Positions 1 through 9,001 of a stretch of 40,575 nt of DNA are shown piece by piece (within the stretch, counting starts at the first letter, position 1; the number at the start of each line of letters is the position of its first letter). The DNA comes from an uncultured Marivita sp. GTDB taxonomy: Bacteria; Pseudomonadota; Alphaproteobacteria; Rhodobacterales; Rhodobacteraceae. The notes beneath the pieces were generated by a model. It did no database searches and was not told where the DNA came from. It saw only the letters and a list, made by a program, of their open reading frames with translations. The stretch spans positions 1 through 40,575 of the forward strand of contig CANNCS010000025.1 in NCBI GenBank assembly GCA_947503115.1. Reading direction: 5' to 3'. The position numbers were made by a program, and so were the translations under genes.

Positions 1-1
1 G

Positions 2-568
2 CCATGGAATCAGAGCGCGGGCGAGCTGGGAACCTCAGAAATCCCTAATGAGTCAGAAGCCAGCCCCTTTGGTATTATGTCTGCCGTCCGTGTTCCAATG
101 CAATCTGGCTTCAAAGCCTGCCCCGCTGACGGGGTTCGCGCCGAATTCGGCGTGTGCCGAGGTAATCCAATCCGCTACGTCCAAGACTTGATACTTGGCG
201 ATACCTTCCTTCCCAAACGTGACGCCACCTGGCTTACAGTCGAACCTGAGAGCGAAAACAATTCAGCGTTTGTCATCGATCGAGCTGCAAACCTGCCGCA
301 ACAAAGCTTGGTCACACTGGCTGAGTTGATTTTCATGAGCACGACCGGCCAAAGAGTCGATGTGTTTGCGGCGGTGTACGACGGACAGCTCTTCTTTGTT
401 TCCGAAACACCGTTCCGCACGAATTTCGAATATGTGCTGGTCGACATCAACAGCCGCGAAGACGCCGTAATACCCGCCATCACTCCGACAGAGCCACATG
501 ACCTGTTTCCTGCTCCTGCCGATGAACCGGCGAACGCCTCTGTCGCGACCCTGAGGCGATTTGGGTAA
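2..568 (+). CDS. Unrecognised protein, 3' part of a gene cut by the window edge
   Basis: The reading frame is open from base 2 through the first ATG (77) to the TAA stop at 566-568, so the gene probably starts outside the window and 77 is not a safe start. The upstream codons give a plausible protein stretch (PWNQSAGELG...). The visible part has no clear membrane segment; it alternates beta-prone stretches (VDVFAAVYDGQLFFVSE, FEYVLVDI) and ends in a Pro/Ala-rich tail. The segment resembling 'DLILGDTF...' followed by a beta-rich region recalls the region upstream of the Hint domain in some Rhodobacteraceae Hint-domain proteins, but no Hint catalytic motif is present. That likeness is recalled, not tested. 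It lies 59 bases upstream of prfC on the same strand. Function unknown. Confidence 0.6.
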   Translation, partial: PWNQSAGELGTSEIPNESEASPFGIMSAVRVPMQSGFKACPADGVRAEFGVCRGNPIRYVQDLILGDTFLPKRDATWLTVEPESENNSAFVIDRAANLPQQSLVTLAELIFMSTTGQRVDVFAAVYDGQLFFVSETPFRTNFEYVLVDINSREDAVIPAITPTEPHDLFPAPADEPANASVATLRRFG

Positions 569-627
569 ACTTTTCGCCTTCACGCGACTTATAGACAAGC
601 AGCGTCGCGCCGCCTATACGCGCGGCC

Positions 628-2235
628 ATGCTGGACACCGTTTCAAATCGCCCTGATCTGCCTGCCGAAATTGCCCGGCGGCGCACCTTTGCCATCATTT
701 CGCACCCGGATGCGGGAAAGACGACCCTTACCGAAAAATTCCTCCTGTATGGTGGCGCTATTCAGATGGCCGGACAGGTCCGTGCCAAAGGCGAAGCGCG
801 TCGCACGCGGTCGGACTTCATGAAGATGGAACAAGACCGGGGCATATCGGTATCTGCATCTGCGATGTCGTTCGATTTCAAGACATTCCGCTTCAACCTT
901 GTCGACACGCCCGGTCACTCGGACTTTTCCGAAGACACCTATCGCACCCTGACTGCGGTAGATGCGGCTGTGATGGTCATCGACGGCGCGAAGGGCGTGG
1001 AAAGCCAGACGCAAAAACTTTTCGAAGTTTGCCGTCTGCGTGACCTGCCAATTCTGACCTTCTGTAACAAGATGGACAGGGAAAGCCGCGATACCTTTGA
1101 TATCATTGACGAGATTCAGGAAAACCTTGCTATCGACGTCACGCCTGCCAGTTGGCCCATCGGTGTCGGTCGCGATTTCATGGGGTGCTATGACCTCATC
1201 CGCGACCGTCTGGAACTGATGGACCGTGCAGACCGCAACAAAGTCGCCGAGAGCATTGCGATTGAAGGTCTCGACGATCCAAAGCTGGCCGAACATGTGC
1301 CAGCGCATCTGTTGGAAAAGTTGCGCGAAGAAATCGAAATGGCACGCGAGCTGTTGCCCGCGCTAAATCCGCAAGCGGTACTCGAGGGGCATATGACGCC
1401 GATTTGGTTCGGCTCCGCGATCAATTCGTTTGGCGTCAAAGAACTGATGGACGGGATCGGCACATACGGCCCCGAGCCACAGCCACAACAAGCGACAGCA
1501 AGACAAATTCTCCCCGAAGAAACAAAGGTTTCCGGCTTTGTCTTCAAAGTTCAGGCGAACATGGATCCAAAGCACCGCGACCGCGTCGCGTTTGTGCGTC
1601 TGGCCTCGGGCCACTTTAACCGTGGCATGAAGTTAACCCATGTGCGGTCGAAAAAACCGATGGCGATCACCAACCCCGTGCTGTTTCTTGCGTCAGACCG
1701 CGAACTGGCCGAAGAGGCTTGGGCAGGCGACATCATCGGCATTCCGAACCACGGACAATTGCGCATCGGTGACACCCTGACAGAGGGCGAAGCGCTTAAG
1801 GTGACCGGTATCCCCTCATTCGCGCCGGAACTGCTGCAAACTGTTCGCGCGGGCGACCCGATGAAGGCCAAGCATCTGGAAAAAGCCTTGATGCAATTCG
1901 CCGAAGAAGGTGCGGCCAAAGTATTCAAACCGATGATCGGCTCTGGTTTCATCGTCGGGGTTGTGGGTGCTCTGCAGTTCGAAGTGTTGGGCAGCCGGAT
2001 CGAATTGGAATACGGTCTGCCTGTCCGGTTTGAACAGTCGCAATTCACGTCAGCCCGCTGGGTACATGGCGACAAGGCTGCGGTGGACAAGCTGGTCAAC
2101 GCCAACAAACAGCATATGGCAGAAGACAATGACGGCGACGTCGTCTACCTGACCCGCCTGCAATGGGACATTGACCGCATCGGGCGCGATTATCCTGACG
2201 TGACCCTGTCCGCGACAAAGGAAATGATGGTCTAA
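628..2235 (+). CDS. prfC: Peptide chain release factor 3 (RF3)
   Basis: Translational GTPase that removes RF1/RF2 from the ribosome after termination; cytosolic. The 535-residue length matches the family (about 530). G-domain motifs are all visible: P-loop SHPDAGKT (25-32), switch region RGISVSASAM (71-80), DTPGH (93-97) and NKMD (147-150). The insertion MKMEQDRGISV and the domain II-III sequence through to QLQWDIDRIGRDYP-like C-terminal text are typical of RF3 rather than EF-G or TypA. The ATG at 628 gives the usual N-terminus just ahead of the P-loop; no strong Shine-Dalgarno sequence precedes it. The gene stands alone, with a hairpin 24 bases after the stop. RF3 is non-essential in E. coli and patchily distributed in bacteria. 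Confidence 0.96.
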   Translation: MLDTVSNRPDLPAEIARRRTFAIISHPDAGKTTLTEKFLLYGGAIQMAGQVRAKGEARRTRSDFMKMEQDRGISVSASAMSFDFKTFRFNLVDTPGHSDFSEDTYRTLTAVDAAVMVIDGAKGVESQTQKLFEVCRLRDLPILTFCNKMDRESRDTFDIIDEIQENLAIDVTPASWPIGVGRDFMGCYDLIRDRLELMDRADRNKVAESIAIEGLDDPKLAEHVPAHLLEKLREEIEMARELLPALNPQAVLEGHMTPIWFGSAINSFGVKELMDGIGTYGPEPQPQQATARQILPEETKVSGFVFKVQANMDPKHRDRVAFVRLASGHFNRGMKLTHVRSKKPMAITNPVLFLASDRELAEEAWAGDIIGIPNHGQLRIGDTLTEGEALKVTGIPSFAPELLQTVRAGDPMKAKHLEKALMQFAEEGAAKVFKPMIGSGFIVGVVGALQFEVLGSRIELEYGLPVRFEQSQFTSARWVHGDKAAVDKLVNANKQHMAEDNDGDVVYLTRLQWDIDRIGRDYPDVTLSATKEMMV

Positions 2236-2258
2236 CCTCCCCGTCCACATGGATTTGG

Positions 2259-2287
2259 GCGCGACGATGCACGTCGTGTTGTCGCGC
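2259..2287 (+). terminator. Hairpin after prfC, possible terminator
   Basis: The arms GCGCGAC (2259-2265) and GTCGCGC (2281-2287) pair perfectly, and several further G-U/A-T pairs are possible inside. It sits just after the prfC stop and 80 bases before the next start on the same strand. No run of T follows (GATTTC), so it is not a textbook intrinsic terminator; it may be a Rho-assisted or mRNA 3'-end structure. Confidence 0.3.
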
Positions 2288-2367
2288 GATTTCAAAGAGC
2301 CGTTTGACCATGTCGAAAGAGAGCCTTTTTCGTTGATCGAACCCACGCGAAACGGCACTCTACGCGC

Positions 2368-4122
2368 ATGAGCAGTCAAAAAACGCCACCCAACCCAGCC
2401 TATCCAAAAGGGCTGGACGGCATCTTGGAACAAATGAACGCCCGCCGCGCACCGCTAAGTTTTGCGCCGGGCGAAGCATTGCCGCCGCTGGATTGTGATC
2501 TCAAAAAACTGGCCAATAGTGCGGTAAAAGTACCTTCCGACAGTTCCCGTAAGTCATCAGACAATGCGCGCAAAATTTGGGAGCTCGCCAAGGAATTGGA
2601 CGGGCAAAATGCCCTCCTGCACTTGAATGGATTGTTGATCGCACATCTTCGTAAACGCAGCCAACCGGATCACACCGCCGATCTATTTCTGCGTCTTTGG
2701 ACCGATCACTCTGATCTTCTGCTGCGCGAGATGGATTTGCGCTGGAAAGTGTCTAGCTTGACGACATTTGGTGACCACGGAAAGACGCCGATCCAACGCA
2801 GTGCAGGTTTGGCCCTTTCGACACTTTTCGGAGCAATGAAGCTCTACGAAAGCGAACGCTTGTTTTCCGGGCGCGAGGCAGACCGTCCTTATACCTTGGA
2901 CGGGCGTGCAAACGGTCCTTTGCCATTAGAAATGGACGCCTTTTCATTGGCAGATGGCGGGCTTGATGTAAACATGATCGGACGCCTTTGGGATGAAGCT
3001 GCGGGCGATCCAGTGATCAAACCTTTGGCCCATGACATGCTCCAGCGGCTGATCGACGACCCGCGTACTGTGTTCCGCCGCCTGCACAGACTGCGCGCAC
3101 GCAAGCTGCGTCGGACCGAAGAAAACGCAGCTCCTGAACCAGACAGCGGCGTAACTCTCCCCGTTCCTCGTTTACGTGGCCGAACGCCAAAATGGGGTGT
3201 TGTCTGCACCACCAATGCGCCTCTTCTCGACGTGGCGCGGTTTGTGGCGCATCACATCGATATTGGCGCTGCACATGTTTATCTATATCTTGATGCACCC
3301 AACACCGACGCGAGCGCGTTTCTGCAAAGCCACCCAAAGGTTTCTCTGACGGTTTGTGATGCGGCCTATTGGAAATCGGAAGGCAAAAACCGGCCGGACG
3401 CACATCAACTGCGCCAAACATACAACGCCACACGCGCCTTGCGCCTTGCTAGGAACCAAGTGGATTGGCTGGGACACATCGACACCGACGAGTTCATTCT
3501 CAGCACAAAAAAGCTGTCGGGTGTTCTCAAATCGGTGCCCGACGACATGGCGGGTGTGCGTCTGTTTCCGGCCGAAGCGTTGGCGACTTCGGCACCCGGC
3601 GAATTGCCGAGCCACTTCAAGCTACGTACCACGGCCGAGGGCGTTCCTCCTTCAGCGGTGAACGACATCTACCCGACATTTGGAAGCTATCTGCGTGGGG
3701 GCTTCCTCAGCCATCTTGCTGGCAAAGTGTTTGCCCGAACCGGTTTAAGTGATGTGCGTCTGGCCATCCACAGACTGCGGGTCAAAGGCGAAGATGTGCT
3801 GAACACGTTTGACCTTGAGAACACCTATGTTGGCCATCTGCATGCGCCAGACTGGGACAGTTTTCTGGCCAAACTCGAGTTTCGTCAGTCCAAAGGATCC
3901 TACCGCGTTAAATCCGACGATGCGTTGAAGAATATTGGTCATCTGCTGCAATACCTGCGGGACGAAGAAGGCGAAGAAGGGTTGCGCACCTTTTTCACCG
4001 AGATGTGCGCCGACAGCGAGGACTTGCGCGCCCGACTAAAGCAACACGATCTGTTACTCAGCCCAAAGTTCGATCCCGACGCGGCAATTGAACGAGTGTT
4101 CGGCATTACGTTGGACAACTGA
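2368..4122 (+). CDS. Family 2-type glycosyltransferase with a long N-terminal extension
   Basis: Probable sugar transferase acting on a polysaccharide or surface glycan; acceptor and donor unknown. The GT-A-like domain starts near residue 272 (PKWGVVCTTNAP) and carries the metal-binding DxD motif as HIDTDEF, with Asp372 and Asp374. The pattern of a short WGVV-type first strand, 'HHIDIGAAHVYLYLDAPN', then HIDTDEF fits the Glyco_tranf_2_4 (PF13704) type found in many Rhodobacteraceae. The first 270 residues are mostly charged, helix-prone sequence with no recognised domain. No signal peptide or membrane segment is evident, so the protein is likely cytosolic or peripheral. No polysaccharide locus surrounds it. 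Start ATG 2368 is the first in frame after the prfC stop. A perfect 12-bp inverted repeat follows the stop. Confidence 0.8.
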   Translation: MSSQKTPPNPAYPKGLDGILEQMNARRAPLSFAPGEALPPLDCDLKKLANSAVKVPSDSSRKSSDNARKIWELAKELDGQNALLHLNGLLIAHLRKRSQPDHTADLFLRLWTDHSDLLLREMDLRWKVSSLTTFGDHGKTPIQRSAGLALSTLFGAMKLYESERLFSGREADRPYTLDGRANGPLPLEMDAFSLADGGLDVNMIGRLWDEAAGDPVIKPLAHDMLQRLIDDPRTVFRRLHRLRARKLRRTEENAAPEPDSGVTLPVPRLRGRTPKWGVVCTTNAPLLDVARFVAHHIDIGAAHVYLYLDAPNTDASAFLQSHPKVSLTVCDAAYWKSEGKNRPDAHQLRQTYNATRALRLARNQVDWLGHIDTDEFILSTKKLSGVLKSVPDDMAGVRLFPAEALATSAPGELPSHFKLRTTAEGVPPSAVNDIYPTFGSYLRGGFLSHLAGKVFARTGLSDVRLAIHRLRVKGEDVLNTFDLENTYVGHLHAPDWDSFLAKLEFRQSKGSYRVKSDDALKNIGHLLQYLRDEEGEEGLRTFFTEMCADSEDLRARLKQHDLLLSPKFDPDAAIERVFGITLDN

Positions 4123-4127
4123 AGCTT

Positions 4128-4164
4128 TGGCAACAATCCGCTTCAAGTGACTGGATTGTTGCCA
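4128..4164 (+). terminator. Perfect 12-bp inverted repeat after the glycosyltransferase gene
   Basis: The arms TGGCAACAATCC (4128-4139) and GGATTGTTGCCA (4153-4164) are exactly complementary around a 13-base loop. It begins five bases after the glycosyltransferase TGA stop (4120-4122) and lies 182 bases before the helicase start. A modest T-rich stretch (CAATTTTCAC) follows ten bases later, so a terminator is the likeliest role. A protein-binding operator for the helicase gene is an alternative, because the arms are unusually AT-containing for a terminator stem in this genome. Confidence 0.55.
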
Positions 4165-4345
4165 CATCGCCACCAATTTTCACCCAAGCATGGCACTTTC
4201 GCGCAGTCCCGTCGCGCTGCATTGACCCGAATGCATTCCAAGAGTAAGCACGTGTCCAGATCGTGACTGTGGCTAAACACAGGGCCGTACGGGCCGGATC
4301 GCAACAGATGCACGGGCGCAGTCAGTCCGTGAACAACGGATACAC

Positions 4346-5833
4346 ATGACAAAATTCTCTGAGTTGAACCTCAACCCGAAAGTCCTGAAAGCTGTTGAAG
4401 AGGCGGGTTACGACACGCCTACCCCCATTCAGGCGGGTGCAATTCCCCCGGCTTTGGAAGGACGCGACGTCCTTGGGATCGCCCAGACCGGCACAGGCAA
4501 GACTGCAAGTTTTACGCTGCCGATGATCACGCTGCTGGCCCGTGGCCGCGCCCGCGCTCGGATGCCGCGCAGCCTTGTGCTTTGCCCGACCCGCGAATTG
4601 GCGGCACAGGTCGCGGAAAACTTCGACACTTATGCCAAGCATGTAAAGTTGACCAAGGCGCTGCTGATCGGCGGTGTTAGTTTCAAGGAACAAGATCTGC
4701 TGATCGACAAAGGTGTGGACGTTCTGATTGCCACTCCGGGCCGCCTTCTGGACCACTTCGAACGCGGCAAACTGCTGCTGACTGGTGTGCAGGTTATGGT
4801 CGTCGACGAAGCTGACCGTATGCTCGACATGGGGTTCATCCCCGACATTGAACGCATCTTTTCGTTGACGCCGTTCACCCGCCAGACGCTGTTCTTCTCG
4901 GCCACCATGGCACCGGAAATCGAACGGATCACCAACACCTTCCTGTCTGCTCCGGCTCGGATCGAAGTGGCGCGTCAGGCCACCGCGTCCGAGACGATCG
5001 AACAAGGTGTTGTAATGTTCAAAGCGTCGCGGCGCGACCGCGAAGGCACGGAGAAACGTGCGCTTCTTCGCAAACTGATCGAACTTGAAGGCGATGCTTG
5101 CTCAAACGCGATCATCTTCTGCAACCGCAAGTCGGACGTGGATATCGTTGCAAAGTCGCTCAAGAAATATGGCCTAGACGCAGCACCAATCCATGGCGAC
5201 TTGGACCAATCACAGCGCATGAAAACGCTGGATGGATTCCGCGAAGGCACGTTGCGCTTTCTCGTGGCCTCGGATGTGGCGGCACGTGGACTTGATGTGC
5301 CCGCAGTAAGCCATGTGTTCAATTTCGACGTCCCCAGCCATGCCGAGGATTACGTACACCGCATCGGTCGTACAGGACGCGCCGGGCGCAAGGGCAAGGC
5401 GATGATGATCTGCGGTGCGAAGGACGAAAAGAACTTCGACGCCATCGAAAAGCTTATTCAGAAAGAGATCCCGCGCGTCGACGATCCCTTGGCCAAAATC
5501 GAAGCCGCCCCATCGGACGAGACACCTGAAGAAAAGAAAGACAGCAAACCCCGCCGCTCTCGTGGGGGACGTTGTCGTTCCAAATCGACAGAAACGGTAC
5601 AGGATGCTCAGACCGACGCGCCCGCCCCGGTACAAGCTGAGGCTCCGAAAGAGCCGGCCAAGGCTGAAAAGCGCGAAGACGAGCCGAAACAGGATCAGGA
5701 GCGGTCACGCAATGCCGGAAATTCCCGCAATCGCCGCAACGATCGCGGCGGACGTGACAACAACGTGGTTGGTATGGGCGACCACATGCCGTCCTTCATC
5801 GCACTGAGCTTCGACGAACGCCGAGCCGGTTGA
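4346..5833 (+). CDS. rhlE: DEAD-box ATP-dependent RNA helicase, RhlE-like
   Basis: ATP-dependent RNA unwinding in ribosome assembly or RNA decay. The motifs are in order: Q motif (Phe4 ... Gln29), motif I AQTGTGKT (46-53), PTREL (81-85), TPGR (130-133), DEAD (154-157), SAT (185-187), and in the second RecA domain the HRIGRTGR motif VI. The helicase core ends near residue 375. The rest, to residue 495, is a low-complexity tail rich in Lys/Arg/Glu/Pro with an RRSRGG segment and a final Arg/Asn-rich stretch, typical of RNA-binding tails of RhlE-type proteins. The 223-base upstream gap leaves room for its own promoter and leader. The assignment within the DEAD family (RhlE rather than CsdA or DbpA) rests on overall likeness; the symbol is less certain than the family. 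Confidence 0.93.
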   Translation: MTKFSELNLNPKVLKAVEEAGYDTPTPIQAGAIPPALEGRDVLGIAQTGTGKTASFTLPMITLLARGRARARMPRSLVLCPTRELAAQVAENFDTYAKHVKLTKALLIGGVSFKEQDLLIDKGVDVLIATPGRLLDHFERGKLLLTGVQVMVVDEADRMLDMGFIPDIERIFSLTPFTRQTLFFSATMAPEIERITNTFLSAPARIEVARQATASETIEQGVVMFKASRRDREGTEKRALLRKLIELEGDACSNAIIFCNRKSDVDIVAKSLKKYGLDAAPIHGDLDQSQRMKTLDGFREGTLRFLVASDVAARGLDVPAVSHVFNFDVPSHAEDYVHRIGRTGRAGRKGKAMMICGAKDEKNFDAIEKLIQKEIPRVDDPLAKIEAAPSDETPEEKKDSKPRRSRGGRCRSKSTETVQDAQTDAPAPVQAEAPKEPAKAEKREDEPKQDQERSRNAGNSRNRRNDRGGRDNNVVGMGDHMPSFIALSFDERRAG

Positions 5834-5841
5834 CCTAGGCG

Positions 5842-5868
5842 CGCGTTCCCCCGGTCAACGGAAACGCG
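5842..5868. terminator. GC-rich hairpin between convergent genes
   Basis: CGCGTT (5842-5847) pairs with AACGCG (5863-5868), and inside them CCG (5851-5853) pairs with CGG (5859-5861). It lies in the 59-base gap where the helicase gene (plus) and gph (minus) converge, so it could end transcription from either side. There is no T run, which keeps confidence low. Confidence 0.3.
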
Positions 5869-5892
5869 GCGATTCGTTGACGCATCGCCCGC

Positions 5893-6549
5893 CTAGAGCG
5901 GTCGCAGGATATCCTGACAGATGCTTGGGAGGTCTTCGAACTGATCGAATGCCCGATCATGCGGGATCGCGTCAATTGGCTTGGTTCGGATGCCTTCGGT
6001 GAAAAACGCAAACGGAACCCCTGCCCGTTGTGCCGTCTCCGCATCGACATCGCTATCACCGACATAGACACCCAGCGAAGCCTCCATCCGTTCAAACGCC
6101 AGATGCAGGGGGGCTGGATCAGGCTTGCGCACCGGCAAGGTATCGCCCGCAATGATCACATCGAACCACTTGGTTAAATCAAGCGCATCCAACACAGCAG
6201 CCAAAGGCCCGCCGGGTTTGTTGGTGCAAATACCCAGTTTGTAGCCTTCGGCCTTGAGTGCCTTCACTGCGTCCAAAGCCCCTGGAAATACCGTGGTTAG
6301 CCCAGTGCTGGCTTTGTAATGCGTGATAAACTCGCCCATCAACGCATCATAGGCAGCCACATCCAGTGCCGTTGCAGCGATCAATCGATCAAGAAACACC
6401 CGCTCACCCATTCCGACAAAACTGCCGATCTGGGACTGCGGCAAAGACGGCAAACCATGATCCGCCAAAAGCGTATTGGCCGCCGCCGCGATGTCCGGCA
6501 GACTGTCGATCAGCGTCCCGTCAAGATCAAAGACAACCGCGCGCGTCAT
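5893..6549 (-). CDS. gph: Phosphoglycolate phosphatase (HAD superfamily)
   Basis: Hydrolyses 2-phosphoglycolate to glycolate, salvaging the product of oxidative DNA repair or Rubisco oxygenation; cytosolic. The 218 residues carry the HAD motifs: DLDGT (8-12, nucleophile Asp8 and acid Asp10), motif II CTNK (Thr109), motif III Lys142 (VRKPDP) and motif IV GDSDVD (164-169). The helical cap inserted after motif I is as in the Gph/PGP group. The start codon overlaps the rnj stop as ATGA, so translation is probably coupled and gph is the last gene of the birA-coaX-rnj-gph unit. A related HAD sugar-phosphate phosphatase cannot be excluded from sequence alone. Confidence 0.88.
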   Translation of the reverse strand: MTRAVVFDLDGTLIDSLPDIAAAANTLLADHGLPSLPQSQIGSFVGMGERVFLDRLIAATALDVAAYDALMGEFITHYKASTGLTTVFPGALDAVKALKAEGYKLGICTNKPGGPLAAVLDALDLTKWFDVIIAGDTLPVRKPDPAPLHLAFERMEASLGVYVGDSDVDAETAQRAGVPFAFFTEGIRTKPIDAIPHDRAFDQFEDLPSICQDILRPL

Positions 6550-8213
6550 GCTAGCCTACTGATCACAACGGTGACTTCGGGTTTCTTGCCGATCTCATTC
6601 TGCGTCGTCTGACGCGCAATCCGGCGCAGCCCTTCTTCCAGCTTGTCATCATCGGTGACCGTCTTTTCCCCAGCCCGTCCGATGAATTGTGAAAGGTCTT
6701 CTTCCAATGCATCGACCAGAGGAGCATTGCTGCGGCCGATTTCAGGCAAGCCCATAACTTCGCACCACGGCTCACCCAGCAATTCGTCATCTTCATCCAG
6801 AATGACTGTAACGACCACATGCCCGTTCAACGCCATGCGGATACGATCCCGCACAATCCCGTCCAGCGCACCAATCTTGACCGAGCCATCCAGATAGGTG
6901 CGTCCGGTCTCTACATATTCGGCAACGGTCGGTTCATTGCCGCTCAGGTCCATCATCATCCCGTTGACGGCCAGAACGCCTTTGCGGCCTGCCGCGCCGA
7001 CCACCTTCACATGCTCTCGCAAGTGCCGGTGTTCACCATGCATCGGCACCACCACTTGCGGGTTCACCAGCGAATGCATGGTTTCCAGATCAGGACGGTT
7101 CGCGTGGCCCGATACATGGTACTTGCCCGAACTGTCATCGATCACGTCCACACCCTGCTCAGAGAACGCGTTCATGATCTGGATCACGCCGCGCTCATTG
7201 CCTGGAATTGTTTTCGACGAAAAGAGAAACATATCTCCTTCGGCCATCGTCAACCCTTGGAATTTACCACGCGCAAGCTGCGCCGACGCAGCCCGACGTT
7301 CACCCTGCGATCCGGTCACGATCAACATCAGGTTCTCGCGCGGGATTTGAGTTGCTTCTTCAGGGCTGACCACCGTGGGGAAATCCGCCAGAACGCCGGT
7401 TTTGATCGACGCCTCGATCATCCGCCGCATCGCGCGACCCAAAAGGCAGACCGACCGACCGGCGCGGACTGCCGCTTCGGCCAGTGTCTTCACCCGCGCT
7501 ACATTCGAGGCAAAAGTCGTCGCCACCACCATACCAGTCGCGTCGCGCAGAAGCGTTTCGATCTCGGGGCCAACTGTTACCTCTGAGCGGCCTTCATGGC
7601 CCGAGAACACGTTTGTCGAGTCGCAGATCAGAGCCTTCACTCCAGACTTGCCGATCTCTTCCCAGAGCGTCCGGTCAAACGCCTCTCCAACCACCGGGGT
7701 TTCGTCAATCTTAAAGTCCCCCGAATGTACCAACCGCCCCTTCGGCGTGTCGATAACCAGACCCGAGCTTTCGGGGATCGAATGCGAAATCGGCACGAAA
7801 CCCACCTTGAACGGCCCAGCTTCGACCGTTTCCGGCCAAGGCGACACCGTGCGCACCGTTTCTGGCGACTGCCCCGCATCTTCCATCTTGAGCCGCGCGA
7901 TATGGGCGGTGAAGGCCCGCGCATAGATCGGCGCGCCCAGCTCTTCCCAGAAATGACCTACGGCGCCAACATGGTCCTCATGCGCGTGGGTGATGAAGAT
8001 CGCCTCTAGCTGATGGCGGCGTTCCTTTAACCACGCGATGTCCGGAAGGATCAGATCAACCCCCGGCGTGCCGTCCATGTCGGGAAAGGTCACGCCAAGA
8101 TCCACAAGGATCAGACGCTCCTGTCCAGGCTTGCCATAGCCATACACATAGGCATTCATGCCGATTTCGCCCGCCCCGCCCAGAGGAAGGTAGATGATCC
8201 GTTCACCGCTCAT
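6546..8213 (-). CDS. rnj: Ribonuclease J
   Basis: Metallo-beta-lactamase/beta-CASP nuclease with 5'-exonuclease and endonuclease activity in mRNA turnover and rRNA maturation. The zinc-binding HAHEDH motif is at 76-81, further metal ligands lie in PISHS and HSGDFK, and the beta-CASP region contains the TGSQGE segment that binds RNA phosphate. At 555 residues it has the usual length. The N-terminus IIYLPLGGAGEIGMN is typical. It starts three bases after the coaX stop and overlaps gph by four bases. Alphaproteobacteria commonly carry RNase J alongside RNase E. The position beside coaX and birA downstream of nuoN is a familiar arrangement in this family (recalled, not checked). Confidence 0.95.
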   Translation of the reverse strand: MSGERIIYLPLGGAGEIGMNAYVYGYGKPGQERLILVDLGVTFPDMDGTPGVDLILPDIAWLKERRHQLEAIFITHAHEDHVGAVGHFWEELGAPIYARAFTAHIARLKMEDAGQSPETVRTVSPWPETVEAGPFKVGFVPISHSIPESSGLVIDTPKGRLVHSGDFKIDETPVVGEAFDRTLWEEIGKSGVKALICDSTNVFSGHEGRSEVTVGPEIETLLRDATGMVVATTFASNVARVKTLAEAAVRAGRSVCLLGRAMRRMIEASIKTGVLADFPTVVSPEEATQIPRENLMLIVTGSQGERRAASAQLARGKFQGLTMAEGDMFLFSSKTIPGNERGVIQIMNAFSEQGVDVIDDSSGKYHVSGHANRPDLETMHSLVNPQVVVPMHGEHRHLREHVKVVGAAGRKGVLAVNGMMMDLSGNEPTVAEYVETGRTYLDGSVKIGALDGIVRDRIRMALNGHVVVTVILDEDDELLGEPWCEVMGLPEIGRSNAPLVDALEEDLSQFIGRAGEKTVTDDDKLEEGLRRIARQTTQNEIGKKPEVTVVISRLA

Positions 8214-8216
8214 GTT

Positions 8217-8990
8217 TTATCCGTTTTCTTTGTTATACATGTGTATGACCGTCAAACCATGCATGGTCAGGTCATCTTCAATTGTGTCAAATAGCAGCTC
8301 ACCCTGCGCGAACAAGGGCGCAAGCCCACCAGTACCGATGACCTTCATCGGCTTACCGAATTCCGCCTTGATCCGCTCGGTAATGCCCTGAATCAGGCCG
8401 ACATAGCCCCAAAACACTCCCGACTGAATACAGGCGACCGTGTTGGTACCGATCACACGCTCGGGCTGCGATATGTCCACATGCGGCAGCGCCGCCGCCC
8501 CTTGGTGCAGCGCTTCAAGGCTCAAGTTCACCCCCGGCGCAATAACACCACCAACATAAGCGCCATCTTCGGCCACCACGTCAAAATTCGTCGCCGTCCC
8601 GAAATCAACCACGACGCAATCACCGCCATGCCGATCGAACGCCGCTGCCGCATTGGCAAGCCGGTCCGGCCCCACCCCAGTGCCCACATCCACCCGCGGA
8701 GGATGCGGCAGCAGGCACTCAGGCTTGCCCACGACAATCGGGCGCACACCAAAGAAGCGATCCGAAAAAACCCGCAGATTCCAGACCACGCGCGGCACAG
8801 TCGACGAGATGATCACATCCGAAATATTAGGCTCGATCTTGTAGTGACCAATCAGGGTCGAGAACCATGTGAAATATGCATCCGCCGTGCGCCCATGATG
8901 GGTGGACGTGCGCAAGGTGCACAGGAAACGCGTTCCATCCCAGATCGAAAAAACCGTATTGGTATTGCCGCAGTCAATGCACAGAAGCAT
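8217..8990 (-). CDS. coaX: Type III pantothenate kinase
   Basis: Phosphorylates pantothenate, the first step of CoA synthesis. The 257 residues show the ASKHA-fold signatures: ATP-binding phosphate-1 loop DCGNTNT (6-12), GTGVGPDR with the catalytic and pantothenate-binding residues (103-110), and DFGTATNFD (129-137). These distinguish it from type I CoaA. The start ATG 8990 lies 11 bases after the birA stop, and its own stop is three bases before rnj. Together with birA it places two coenzyme functions (CoA and biotin) in one transcription unit beside complex I and near a biotin- and CoA-dependent leucine pathway; no direct regulatory link is visible. Confidence 0.95.
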   Translation of the reverse strand: MLLCIDCGNTNTVFSIWDGTRFLCTLRTSTHHGRTADAYFTWFSTLIGHYKIEPNISDVIISSTVPRVVWNLRVFSDRFFGVRPIVVGKPECLLPHPPRVDVGTGVGPDRLANAAAAFDRHGGDCVVVDFGTATNFDVVAEDGAYVGGVIAPGVNLSLEALHQGAAALPHVDISQPERVIGTNTVACIQSGVFWGYVGLIQGITERIKAEFGKPMKVIGTGGLAPLFAQGELLFDTIEDDLTMHGLTVIHMYNKENG

Positions 8991-9001
8991 GGCTTTGCCC
9001 C

